The notes beneath the pieces were generated by a model that worked only from the letters and a program-made list of their open reading frames with translations, did no database searches and was not told the origin of the DNA. From an uncultured Mucilaginibacter sp. (lineage in GTDB: Bacteria; Bacteroidota; Bacteroidia; Sphingobacteriales; Sphingobacteriaceae), in assembly GCA_946479225.1 (NCBI GenBank), contig CAMLFI010000002.1:1-26765 (forward strand): 26,765 nt of DNA, in the 5' to 3' direction. Both the position numbers and the translations under genes were made by a program. Below are positions 13,153 through 20,832 of this stretch, one piece after another. The first letter of the stretch is position 1; each line of letters begins with the position of its first letter.

Positions 13153-15930
13153 ATGAAAAAATTATTACTACTAGCTGTAGCTCTTTGTATGTCATGCAGC
13201 TTATTTGCACAGCAACCCGCTACCGCTTTACCGGAGCCACTCCCGGCTCGCGATGTGAGTGGCGTGATTAGAGACTCAAAAGGCGAAACTATTATAGGTG
13301 CAAGCGTTAAGCTTATATCTGCAAAAGACTCTATGCAAACTGCAACCAATGAGGATGGAATATTTATATTTAAAGATGTAAAGCTTGCTACATTCACCAT
13401 AACCGTAAAGGGTATGGGTATGAAAACAATAATCCGCAAATACCTTCAAAATGACGTGCTCAAACGCATTACTCTTGACCCCATTGAGATGTTTGGCGAG
13501 AATGAGCTTTTAAAAGAAGTAGTTATTAACGGAACGCCGAGTATAGTATATAAAACGGATACTGTACAGTATCAGGCAAGTGATTACAAAGTACGCGCTA
13601 ACGCTACGGTTGACGAAATGCTGAAAAAGGCAGAAGGTTTTGAGGTTGGCACTGACGGATCAGTAACTTTTCAGGGTCAGTCTGTAACCAAAGCGCGCTT
13701 AAATGGTAAAGACTATGCAGGTGGCGATGTGGCACAGGCCATACAATCTTTACCTGCAGATATTGTCGACAAATTTCAGGTAGTTGACGATTATGGCGAT
13801 CAGGCAGGGCGTACAGGTATTAAAAGCGGCGACGCCACAAAGGTGCTTAATTTAACTACCCGTGCAGACCGGTCTGTAGGTAACATTGTCCGCCTCAGCG
13901 CCAGCGCCGGATCTCGCGGCAGGCACGAGGAACGTGTAAATGTACAGCGCCTAAACGGCAACCAAACGTTGGCAATTAACGGCACCGTATCAAACACTTT
14001 AAATGGGATACCATTTTTTGATCAAAATGGCCTCATCAGGGTAAACGGTAGCGGTGGTAATACAATTAGCGGTAATCCTTCAATCAGCTACCGCGACCAG
14101 TGGAGCCCCAAATTACAGGTTAACGGCAGTTATAGTTATAACTTTACTGATGGTAACACCATCAACTCAACCGAAGATCTAACAATTTACACCTTGGCAG
14201 ACAAGAGTAAACAAAATGTTTCGTCTATTACAAACAGCACTAGTTTAAACAATAACAAGACCCACCGCGCAAGCATGGAGTTTGAGTTTACCCCTGATAG
14301 TTCAAACTTTATACGTGTAACGCCAAGTTTTACCTATACCAACTCTTTGACTAACAGTATTCAGGATAAAGATCAAACCGGTTATATTAATCAGTTAACC
14401 AAAAGTGTTACCGGGAACAAAAACTCAACACCGCAATACGGTTTAATTGCCTTTTATCAATACATATTTAAGAAAAATCATCGTCGCAATATTTCCGTTC
14501 AGTTTAACTTAACAAACGGAGATCAAACCCAGGACAGAGAACAAAATACAATTATTCGTAACCGCGATAGGATACCTGCTGTAGACTCAATCGTGCATCG
14601 TATTATCGCTTCTAAAAATTTAACAAAAAACTATCGCGCAAGCTTAACCTATGTTGAGCCACTTACACCTTCGTCGCAATTAGAGTTTAATGGCTCTATG
14701 AACTACAGAGGATATGACAATTCGCAATTAACTGATAGTATCAACGCGGCCGGCGTAGCTACACGCCTTGATTACGCAAGTAACGTTTTTAATTATTCAT
14801 TTACAGAATCTCGGGGTAATTTGAATTACCGCCTGGTAAAATCAAAGTTTAATATCTCAGTGGGCCTTACAGCAATACCAACCCACTTAGAAGGCGTAAA
14901 TGTAAGCCGTGGTAACATAGGCACCGTACGCGACAATTTCTTCATTGTACCTTTACTTCGCTTCCAGTACCAATGGTCGCGCCAACAACAACTGGCAATC
15001 AATTACAATGGTGCGCCAAGTGAGCCATCGTTTGATCAGTTGCAACCGGTACCGGATTTGTCTCAAACTTTGAATGTTACTTACGGTAATCCTAACCTGA
15101 AACCATCTTTCAGGCATACATTGTCTATGAGGTACAATAACTACATAGCCAATTCAAGGTTAAATTTATCTGCCAGTGTTAACGCAAGCCTAAATAACGA
15201 TCAGATAGTTACCGACACAAGGATTGTAAAAACCGATCGCGGTGCGGGTAGCGAAACGCGTTATGTAAATATGGATGGCGGAAAAACACTTTCCGGAACT
15301 TATAATTTATCTAAAAGTTTTAGCGATCGTCGTTATACAATAATGTTAGACGGACGCGCCAGCTATAACTATACGGTTGGGTTAAATAACGGCACCGCTA
15401 CCCAAGGTTCAACATACAGTTTTTCTGAACGGTTTGGACCTAGGATAAACCCTAACGATATTATTGAGATTAACCCTACAATCAGGCATACGCTTACCCG
15501 CTCATACAGTTCTTTGGGTAACGGCGCAAATAGCAACATAACCTATTTAAGTGCAAATTTAGAAGGCCGAATTTATTTTGGTAAAGACCGTAGCTGGGCG
15601 TTTGAATACGACCTGAGTAAAAATTATGTAAAAGGTATCTCCACCAACGTATCCGCAAATCCGTTTGTAGCTAATGCGTACCTTGAAAAGCAATTGTTTG
15701 CAAAGCGTAATGGTGTTTTACGTATATCAATGTATGATATATTTAACCAAAATAACTTTATTAACCGTACGCAAAAAACCAACAATAGCGGCTGGACCGA
15801 CACGCGCTCAAGCCAATTTAGCCAATACGTAATGGTTGGTTTTACCATGAACCTGCAAAAATGGAGCGGTAACGTTCAAAGAGGTGGCCGCCAGCTAAAT
15901 CGCCGTGGCGATGGTAGCTTTATCTACTAA
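13153..15930 (+). CDS. Outer-membrane beta-barrel protein with CarboxypepD_reg-like domain (OMP_b-brl_3 type)
   Basis: A 925-residue TonB-dependent-receptor-like barrel. The signal peptide covers residues 1-20 (ending LFAQ). A carboxypeptidase-regulatory-like beta-sandwich follows at about 35-110 (SGVIRDSKGETIIGASVKL), then a plug-like domain at about 120-240 with VDEMLKKAEGFEV and FQVVDDYGDQAGRTGI, then many amphipathic strands typical of OMP_b-brl_3. The protein ends in an aromatic residue (FIY), as a barrel assembly signal would. No SusD gene or glycan enzymes are adjacent, so it is not a normal polysaccharide locus receptor. It is co-transcribed with the Gly-rich secreted protein and has a strong terminator, closing the operon. 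Its C-terminal tail also carries a short Gly/Arg stretch (RGGRQLNRRGDG). Confidence 0.92.
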   Translation: MKKLLLLAVALCMSCSLFAQQPATALPEPLPARDVSGVIRDSKGETIIGASVKLISAKDSMQTATNEDGIFIFKDVKLATFTITVKGMGMKTIIRKYLQNDVLKRITLDPIEMFGENELLKEVVINGTPSIVYKTDTVQYQASDYKVRANATVDEMLKKAEGFEVGTDGSVTFQGQSVTKARLNGKDYAGGDVAQAIQSLPADIVDKFQVVDDYGDQAGRTGIKSGDATKVLNLTTRADRSVGNIVRLSASAGSRGRHEERVNVQRLNGNQTLAINGTVSNTLNGIPFFDQNGLIRVNGSGGNTISGNPSISYRDQWSPKLQVNGSYSYNFTDGNTINSTEDLTIYTLADKSKQNVSSITNSTSLNNNKTHRASMEFEFTPDSSNFIRVTPSFTYTNSLTNSIQDKDQTGYINQLTKSVTGNKNSTPQYGLIAFYQYIFKKNHRRNISVQFNLTNGDQTQDREQNTIIRNRDRIPAVDSIVHRIIASKNLTKNYRASLTYVEPLTPSSQLEFNGSMNYRGYDNSQLTDSINAAGVATRLDYASNVFNYSFTESRGNLNYRLVKSKFNISVGLTAIPTHLEGVNVSRGNIGTVRDNFFIVPLLRFQYQWSRQQQLAINYNGAPSEPSFDQLQPVPDLSQTLNVTYGNPNLKPSFRHTLSMRYNNYIANSRLNLSASVNASLNNDQIVTDTRIVKTDRGAGSETRYVNMDGGKTLSGTYNLSKSFSDRRYTIMLDGRASYNYTVGLNNGTATQGSTYSFSERFGPRINPNDIIEINPTIRHTLTRSYSSLGNGANSNITYLSANLEGRIYFGKDRSWAFEYDLSKNYVKGISTNVSANPFVANAYLEKQLFAKRNGVLRISMYDIFNQNNFINRTQKTNNSGWTDTRSSQFSQYVMVGFTMNLQKWSGNVQRGGRQLNRRGDGSFIY

Positions 15931-15954
15931 AAAAACAATTGATTAAACAATATG

Positions 15955-15990
15955 CCGGGCATTTGTAGCAATACAATGCCCGGTTTTTTT
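15955..15990 (+). terminator. Rho-independent terminator of the Gly-rich protein/barrel operon
   Basis: CCGGGCATT (15955-15963) pairs perfectly with AATGCCCGG (15975-15983), an 11-nt loop between, followed by seven T (15984-15990). Confidence 0.9.
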
Positions 15991-16020
15991 ATGCCTATTG
16001 CTTAACCGATAAAAAACGGG

Positions 16021-16028
16021 TTTATTTG
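16021..16028 (+). promoter_or_regulatory. Putative -7 element (TTTATTTG) of the metallo-hydrolase gene
   Basis: Seven of eight positions match TAnnTTTG, ending 5 nt before ATG 16034. It is the same octamer and geometry as the LytS-type kinase promoter, again predicting a leaderless transcript. Confidence 0.4.
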
Positions 16029-16033
16029 TAAAT

Positions 16034-16849
16034 ATGTCTCTATTGGTAGCCTCATTAAATTCCGGCAGTAACGGCAATTGTTATTACATTGGTAATGAGA
16101 ATGATGCTGTGCTGATAGATGCCGGCATATCGTGTCGCGAAACAGAAACACGCATGGCCCGCCTGGGTTTATCTATGCGTAAGGTGCGGGCCATCTTCAT
16201 TTCGCATGAGCATAGCGACCATATACGGGGGTTAGCGGTTTTGTCAAGAAAATACAGTTTACCGGTGTATATAACGCCACTTACTGTTCAATATTCAGGG
16301 CTGGCAATAGCCGACGGTTTGTTATATCCATTTTTTGCAGATGTCCCGGTGCATATTGGCACGCTTTCCATTACGCCATTCAGCAAAATGCACGATGCCG
16401 CCGAACCCCATAGTTTTACGGTAGCGTGCGGGGATTTAAAAATAGGTGTGTTTACCGACCTTGGCGTGGTATGCGAAAATCTCATATCACATTTTCAGCA
16501 ATGCCATGCTGCATTTCTGGAAGCTAATTATGATGAAGACATGCTGGAGCGTGGTAGATATCCTTACCATTTAAAAAGGCGCATACGTGGCGGAAAAGGC
16601 CACTTATCCAACGCCCAGGCCCTTGCCCTTTTTGAAGGATACCGCCCGGATTTTATGAGTCATCTTTTTTTATCGCATCTGTCAAAAGACAATAATTGCC
16701 CTGATTTGGCACTTGAACTGTTTAAAAGCCGAGCCGGGGAAACCGAAGTAATTGTCGCCTCGAGATATACAGAAACAGCCCTGTATCAAATAACAGGATG
16801 CCGTGAAACCAGCAGCCTTACATCAAACCTTCAGTTTAGTTTGTTTTAG
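16034..16849 (+). CDS. MBL-fold metallo-hydrolase, WalJ/YycJ-like
   Basis: A 271-residue cytosolic metallo-beta-lactamase-fold hydrolase. The metal motif HEHSDH is at residues 58-63, preceded by the family's start SLNSGSNGNCYYI and VLIDAGISCRETE (26-38). Later metal ligands are in PFSKMHDAAEPHSF and GVFTDLG, with ANYDEDML (about 172-179) and SHLSKDNN (about 217-224), all in the order seen in the YycJ/WalJ family. In Firmicutes WalJ is linked to the WalRK envelope regulon and DNA handling; the biochemical substrate in Bacteroidota is not settled. The gene stands alone between two terminator or promoter regions and precedes the TPR hybrid kinase by 130 nt, which may be coincidental. Confidence 0.92.
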   Translation: MSLLVASLNSGSNGNCYYIGNENDAVLIDAGISCRETETRMARLGLSMRKVRAIFISHEHSDHIRGLAVLSRKYSLPVYITPLTVQYSGLAIADGLLYPFFADVPVHIGTLSITPFSKMHDAAEPHSFTVACGDLKIGVFTDLGVVCENLISHFQQCHAAFLEANYDEDMLERGRYPYHLKRRIRGGKGHLSNAQALALFEGYRPDFMSHLFLSHLSKDNNCPDLALELFKSRAGETEVIVASRYTETALYQITGCRETSSLTSNLQFSLF

Positions 16850-16979
16850 CATTCGATATCGCCTCTTTAGCGTTTAATTGACTTTAAAGTTCCATAAAGC
16901 TTTAATAATGTAATATTGCTTTTTTAGTACTAACTTTAAAAAAAGGCAAACTGTTTACATACCTAACCGTATAATAGCT

Positions 16980-19211
16980 ATGAATCCATCCGTGCAGGAT
17001 AACCAGGCCCATGTGGTTAGCTTATTAGATGAAGGCTATGCTTGTAGGTCAAGTAATTTGACACGAAGTGTAGACCTTGCCCAACAGGCGTTATCCATAA
17101 GCCGCGAGCTGGATGATAAAGCGCTCGTAGCGAAAAGCCTTAGTCAATACGCCCTTTTTTTAATGATACAGGGCGAGTACGACTCCGCTATAAGCATGTC
17201 AAAAGAAGCGCTTGCTTATTTTGAGGAGTTAAATGACGAGTTGGGCATTGCCGGTGCTAAATATAATTTGGGAGGGGTATATTATAAAACCGACAATTAC
17301 TACCTGGGTATGGCCTACCTTACCGATTGTGTTAATATCTATCGCAAAAACAACGATCATCAAAACCTGGCCCGTACCTTAAAAGCATTGGGCACCATTT
17401 ATGATTATTTTGGCGACCCCAAAAATGCTATAAGAACTTATGAGGAAGCTATAGCAGAATCAAAGCTGGCGGGAGATCTTAATCAGGAAGCAAATGCTTA
17501 TAACCCGCTGGCAAGCATCTATCTTAAGCAAAAAAATCTACAGAAAGCTACAACCCTTATTGACCAATCTATTGCTATCAAACTAAAAACAGGCGATATA
17601 AGGGGCTTGGCTTTTGCGCTTTACGGAAGGGGTAAGATAGCTATCGTTAAAAAGAAATACAAAAATGCTGAAGACGATATTAAACAGGCCATAAAAATCC
17701 ATCAGGAGGTGCGCGAGGTTTTGGGCCTGGGTATGGCCCTACACAGGCTGGCCATTTTATATTCCAAAATGCAGCAGTTTGAAAAAGCCAGGAAAATTTT
17801 GGACGATGCATTAAAATTAAGTACCGAATATCATTTGGTGATGATAAAGTTTAAGTGTTATTACTTGTATTACCAGATTTCTAAGCAGCTAGGCGATACC
17901 GAAAACGCCTTGCGGCACCTCGAGCTATATTTTACGGAGAGAGATAAGGTGATCAATAATCAAACGCTCAAATTAATAGAGAACTACGAAATGATTGCAC
18001 AAATGGATCGGCTTAAAAAAGAGGCTCAAATGCAGTTAGAAAGGGCCGAAATTATTGAGAAAAAGAACCATGCTGAGCAAATGGCTTTAGTAAAGCAGGA
18101 ATTCCTGTCAACTATGAGCCATGAAATAAGGACGCCATTAAACGCAGTGATAACGATAGCATCACTGCTATCTGACAAGATAGACAAAGAGGAACAGGAG
18201 TTGCTTAGCTCTCTGCGTTTTGCTTCTAATAATTTATTGCTGCTGATTAATGACATCCTGGATTTTACAAAGCTGGAAGCCGGCAAAAGCAATCTTGAGC
18301 TTGCTCCCTGCAACTTTTTACAACTGCTTGAGAATATCAGAAATACATATGTAAGCCTTGCTTCAGAAAAAGGTGTGTTACTGCAATTAAATATTGGCAA
18401 CGGTGTATCTACTGCTTATGAGCTTGATGAAACAAAGCTCTCGCAAATTTTAGGCAATCTTATTACCAATGCTATAAAATTTACCCACACCGGCAGTGTA
18501 CAAGTAAGCGTAGAAAAAATTGATGCTTTGGCCAATGGCGACCTGTTGCGTTTTAAAATTATAGATACAGGTATTGGCATTAGCCCCAAAAACCAGCAAA
18601 GCATTTTTGACGCCTTTACCCAGCCGCATTCAATAACCAAAAAACAGCAGGGTGGCTCAGGGCTTGGCCTGGCTATTGTGAAAAAACTAACATCGCTGTA
18701 TGACAGCACCGTTATGGTTGACAGCGCCGTTGGCAAAGGCTCTACATTTTATTTTGACCTTACACTTAAACCATCTGTAGTTCCCGGCAAAAAAAGCACA
18801 ACATATTCAGATGCATTGCGCGGCAAAACCGTTTTGCTTGCAGAAGATAATTTGATAAACGCTATGGTAATAACCAAGCTGCTAGGAAACTGGAAAATGA
18901 GCACGGAGCATGCAAAAAACGGAGTAGAAGCGTTAACAAAATCAAAGAATAATAAGTTTGATTTCATTTTGATGGACATACATATGCCTGAAATGGATGG
19001 CTTTGAAGCTGCGCGCGAAATTGTAACCGGTAAAAATATAAATAGCGACACTCCGATTTTTGCTCTTACGGCCGATATAACCGCCGAGCACCATAAAGAA
19101 CATCGTAATTATTTTTCAGGTTTTCTAAGAAAGCCTATTGAATCCGAGAAATTATTTGATACGCTTGCAACTGTAGAAAAGTCTGTTGAAAACAAGCAAA
19201 AAACATTATAA
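16980..19211 (+). CDS. TPR-containing hybrid histidine kinase (TPR-HisKA-HATPase_c-REC)
   Basis: A 743-residue soluble hybrid kinase. Residues 10-325 form about seven tetratricopeptide repeats (e.g. AGAKYNLGGVYYKTDNYYLGM, ANAYNPLASIYLKQKNLQKA), a protein-binding input region. A helical connector (about 328-372) leads to the H-box STMSHEIRTPLN with His381, then N-box GNLITNAIKFTHTG (492-505), G1 DTGIG (529-533) and G2 GGSGLGLAIVKKL (558-570). The C-terminal receiver has D623, phospho-acceptor D666 in LMDIHMPEMDG, and Lys718 in LRKPI. There is no signal peptide and no transmembrane helix, unlike the many Bacteroidota TPR kinases that are anchored in the membrane. No DNA-binding partner is adjacent, so the phosphate would pass to a distant protein. 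Confidence 0.95.
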   Translation: MNPSVQDNQAHVVSLLDEGYACRSSNLTRSVDLAQQALSISRELDDKALVAKSLSQYALFLMIQGEYDSAISMSKEALAYFEELNDELGIAGAKYNLGGVYYKTDNYYLGMAYLTDCVNIYRKNNDHQNLARTLKALGTIYDYFGDPKNAIRTYEEAIAESKLAGDLNQEANAYNPLASIYLKQKNLQKATTLIDQSIAIKLKTGDIRGLAFALYGRGKIAIVKKKYKNAEDDIKQAIKIHQEVREVLGLGMALHRLAILYSKMQQFEKARKILDDALKLSTEYHLVMIKFKCYYLYYQISKQLGDTENALRHLELYFTERDKVINNQTLKLIENYEMIAQMDRLKKEAQMQLERAEIIEKKNHAEQMALVKQEFLSTMSHEIRTPLNAVITIASLLSDKIDKEEQELLSSLRFASNNLLLLINDILDFTKLEAGKSNLELAPCNFLQLLENIRNTYVSLASEKGVLLQLNIGNGVSTAYELDETKLSQILGNLITNAIKFTHTGSVQVSVEKIDALANGDLLRFKIIDTGIGISPKNQQSIFDAFTQPHSITKKQQGGSGLGLAIVKKLTSLYDSTVMVDSAVGKGSTFYFDLTLKPSVVPGKKSTTYSDALRGKTVLLAEDNLINAMVITKLLGNWKMSTEHAKNGVEALTKSKNNKFDFILMDIHMPEMDGFEAAREIVTGKNINSDTPIFALTADITAEHHKEHRNYFSGFLRKPIESEKLFDTLATVEKSVENKQKTL

Positions 19212-19302
19212 ATTTAAAAAAACAGATAAAAAAGGCGTTTTTTTACAAATTTTACAATTGTTATGCCGGGTTGGCCCTTGAACGCTATTAAAAAAAGGAA
19301 AT

Positions 19303-19333
19303 AAAAAAAGGAGAAGTTACTACCCTTCTCCTT
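19303..19333 (-). terminator. Rho-independent terminator (minus strand)
   Basis: AAGGAGAAG / CTTCTCCTT, 9 perfect pairs with an 8-nt loop, followed by a T7 tract on the minus strand. On the plus strand no T-run follows, so it is oriented for minus-strand transcripts. Confidence 0.8.
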
Positions 19334-19392
19334 CCATTAACTGATCTTATTATCCTCATAAAGAACAAATTGGTTTAGTCCGACGTAATAAG
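19303..19392 (-). ncRNA. Candidate free-standing small RNA (about 90 nt)
   Basis: A minus-strand exact -7 match (TACCTTTG, 19398-19405) would start transcription near 19391-19393. The transcript would end at a perfect 9-bp stem (19308-19316 with 19325-19333, 8-nt loop) followed by seven T (19303-19309). The promoter is downstream of the DUF4142 terminator, so the unit is self-contained. The RNA contains a purine-rich GGAAGGAGAAGGG segment. A 23-codon frame starting at ATG 19357-19359 runs through the terminator (basic, with RRRVV); it could be a coincidence or a micropeptide. The -33 is weak (TGTT). I do not recognise a known RNA family. Confidence 0.45.
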
Positions 19393-19397
19393 TATCA

Positions 19398-19405
19398 CAA
19401 AGGTA
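19398..19405 (-). promoter_or_regulatory. Putative -7 element (TACCTTTG) of the candidate small RNA
   Basis: An exact TAnnTTTG match, identical to the element before the rRNA methyltransferase gene. No annotated gene starts downstream on this strand, so it is either a small-RNA promoter or a chance match. Confidence 0.45.
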
Positions 19406-19471
19406 TAAAATAACATCGCACTTAACAGATAATTTTTTCACTTTTTTTCAAAAAAAATACAAAAACCAAGC

Positions 19472-19508
19472 AAAAAGGGACAAAAAACTGGTTTTTCATC
19501 CCTTTTTT
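19472..19508. terminator. Bidirectional Rho-independent terminator after the DUF4142 gene
   Basis: AAAAAGGGA (19472-19480) pairs perfectly with TCCCTTTTT (19499-19507), and an inner AAAAA/TTTTT pairing extends it. T-tracts follow on both strands. It lies 23 nt past the stop of the DUF4142 gene. Confidence 0.75.
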
Positions 19509-19530
19509 GAGTTTTTTTACCCTTTTTTAT

Positions 19531-20109
19531 TTACTTCATACCATCGTTAATTGCGGTTATTTTAGTAAGATGGCCCTTTAACACGGGTAGGGTTTTATCA
19601 ACAAAGGCCTTCAGGTCAGCGTCTTTTAAATCTTTACCGGCTTTTTCAAACTCAGCAACGTCTTTTTTGTGATCATCAACCATCATGCTTACATAGGCTT
19701 TATCAAAATCGGCTCCCGCTTTTTTTGAAAGGTCATCCAGGCCTTTTTTTGAATCGGCATTTAATGAATCAGGAAGGGTTACATTTTTAGCTTTTGCCAG
19801 CGCTTTCAATTCTTCATTGGCCTTAGTATGGTCCATAACCATCATCTCGGCAAACTCCTTTACTTTGGCATTGGTGGCCTTTTGGCTTGCAAGTTTGCCT
19901 AACTCCACTTCTGACATACCTCCATTTGCTGCATCAACAACAAACTTGGCATCATCTTCAACTACAGCAATACCTGGTCCCGCCATTGAGGTGTCTTTTT
20001 CCATATTAACGCTGTCGGCGGTTTCCGTGCTGTCTTTTTCTGCGCTATTACAGGCCTGCAAAGCCCAGGCCGATAACGCGATCATTAGAATTACTTTTAG
20101 CTTTTTCAT
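19531..20109 (-). CDS. DUF4142 domain lipoprotein
   Basis: A 192-residue exported lipoprotein from ATG 20109; a longer frame to 20139 adds ten residues before the signal peptide and is not preferred. The lipobox ends LQAC with the acylated Cys at residue 20, followed by a disordered acidic linker (about 21-50). The DUF4142 domain, a ferritin-like helical bundle, covers about 52-190: FVVDAANGGMSEVELGKLA, then VKEFAEMMVMDHTKANEEL and YVSMMVDDHKKDVAEFEKA, where paired MMxxDH motifs are the family hallmark. Function is not established; the family is common in envelope and stress contexts. It is divergent to the DUF4920-like gene. A bidirectional terminator follows. Confidence 0.92.
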   Translation of the reverse strand: MKKLKVILMIALSAWALQACNSAEKDSTETADSVNMEKDTSMAGPGIAVVEDDAKFVVDAANGGMSEVELGKLASQKATNAKVKEFAEMMVMDHTKANEELKALAKAKNVTLPDSLNADSKKGLDDLSKKAGADFDKAYVSMMVDDHKKDVAEFEKAGKDLKDADLKAFVDKTLPVLKGHLTKITAINDGMK

Positions 20110-20157
20110 TTGATGTGTGTTTCCTACAATAAACAGCACTTAAATAAATATGTTTTT

Positions 20158-20190
20158 AAAGAAACTTTTTTAACCGCAACGAGTTTCTTT
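20158..20190. repeat. 9-bp inverted repeat in a divergent promoter region
   Basis: AAAGAAACT (20158-20166) and AGTTTCTTT (20182-20190) are exact reverse complements, 15 nt apart. The right arm overlaps a -7-like TTTCTTTG (20184-20191) that could serve the DUF4920-like gene. It may be an operator controlling one or both divergent genes. Confidence 0.5.
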
Positions 20191-20238
20191 GTCGTTAAAT
20201 CTAGAGAAACCTACCATATACATTGTTGTTATAAATTA

Positions 20239-20694
20239 ATGAAACAGGTTGTTTTATTGATCCTTTTATTTCTCACCCTTAACGTTTCTGCGCAACAAAC
20301 TCCGCTACCGCATGGAATGGTGTTTGGCCAGAAGCCTGATACAACAATAATTGTAGAAGCAACAAAAACGGAATCTTTTATCGGCAAAAAGATTCGGGTA
20401 AACACAACTATCAGGGGCCGGGTTGTCAATGTCTCCAAACAAAAAGGTGGATGGTTTACCCTGGATGCCGGGCATAGGAAACTTATTTCGGCTCATTTTA
20501 AAAACTATGACATTGTATTGCCTGCCGCTTTAAAAGGCAGAGTGGTTATTATTGAAGGTATAGCCGTTAAACAGGTCGACTCTACAAATGGCCAACGCTT
20601 TGGCGGCAATATGAGTGCCACAAAAGGTGGCACTCGTCAAAAAAAAGATGCTGAGCTTACCTTCGAGGTAAGCGGCCTTATGGTTTATAAATAA
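20239..20694 (+). CDS. Secreted DUF4920-like protein lacking the GCW cysteine
   Basis: A 151-residue exported protein from ATG 20239; the frame is open to 20110 but the extra 43 residues have no signal character. The signal peptide is residues 1-18, ending VSA. The rest follows the DUF4920 pattern: a family start near HGMVFGQKP, then RGRVVNVSKQKGGWFTL (60-75), SAHFKNYDIVLPAALKGRVVIIEGIAV (84-110). The family usually has a Cys in the QKKGCW position; here residues 70-72 read GGW, so any role of that Cys is lost. The assignment is from memory of the family pattern and is moderately sure. No enzymatic role is known. It is divergent to the DUF4142 lipoprotein. Confidence 0.75.
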   Translation: MKQVVLLILLFLTLNVSAQQTPLPHGMVFGQKPDTTIIVEATKTESFIGKKIRVNTTIRGRVVNVSKQKGGWFTLDAGHRKLISAHFKNYDIVLPAALKGRVVIIEGIAVKQVDSTNGQRFGGNMSATKGGTRQKKDAELTFEVSGLMVYK

Positions 20695-20782
20695 CTAGAT
20701 TATAGGCAAGATGTTGGTCAAACGTTTTGGAAGCGCGTTTTTCGTAGACACATATCCCGCACTTTTTTAACAAATTTTTGCC

Positions 20783-20811
20783 TTGATTATTTGAAGGGTT
20801 TTTCTAACTTG
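20783..20811 (+). promoter_or_regulatory. Putative promoter of the M23 peptidase-bactofilin operon
   Basis: TTG (20783-20785), 19 nt, then TAACTTG (20805-20811). Transcription would begin about 20816-20818, which places the in-frame TTG 20791 outside the message and favours TTG 20833 as start. Confidence 0.45.
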
Positions 20812-20832
20812 CAAACCCTAATTGATTTAAAT

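Larger units (their letters stand above)
19212..19530. other. 319-bp intergenic region between convergent genes, with candidate small RNA and terminators
   Basis: Very A/T-rich. Near its left end an A6-GGCG-T7 hairpin at about 19231-19247 may stop the TPR kinase transcript, though an A/T stem is weak. The middle holds a minus-strand -7 element and hairpin terminator that delimit a candidate small RNA. The right part has a bidirectional terminator for the DUF4142 gene. No protein-coding gene of normal length is seen. Confidence 0.6.

Noticed and set aside
12839..13210. Minus-strand Ala/Thr- and Pro-rich frames opposite the Gly-rich gene
   Set aside because: They are the complement of GGN codon runs, so the long frames follow from composition.
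13153..15930. SusC of a polysaccharide utilisation locus
   Set aside because: No SusD-like gene or glycan enzymes are adjacent, and the barrel resembles the OMP_b-brl_3 type rather than SusC.
19288..19359. 23-codon minus-strand gene
   Set aside because: Not listed as a CDS because it runs through the terminator hairpin and has no independent support; kept only as an alternative within the small-RNA finding.
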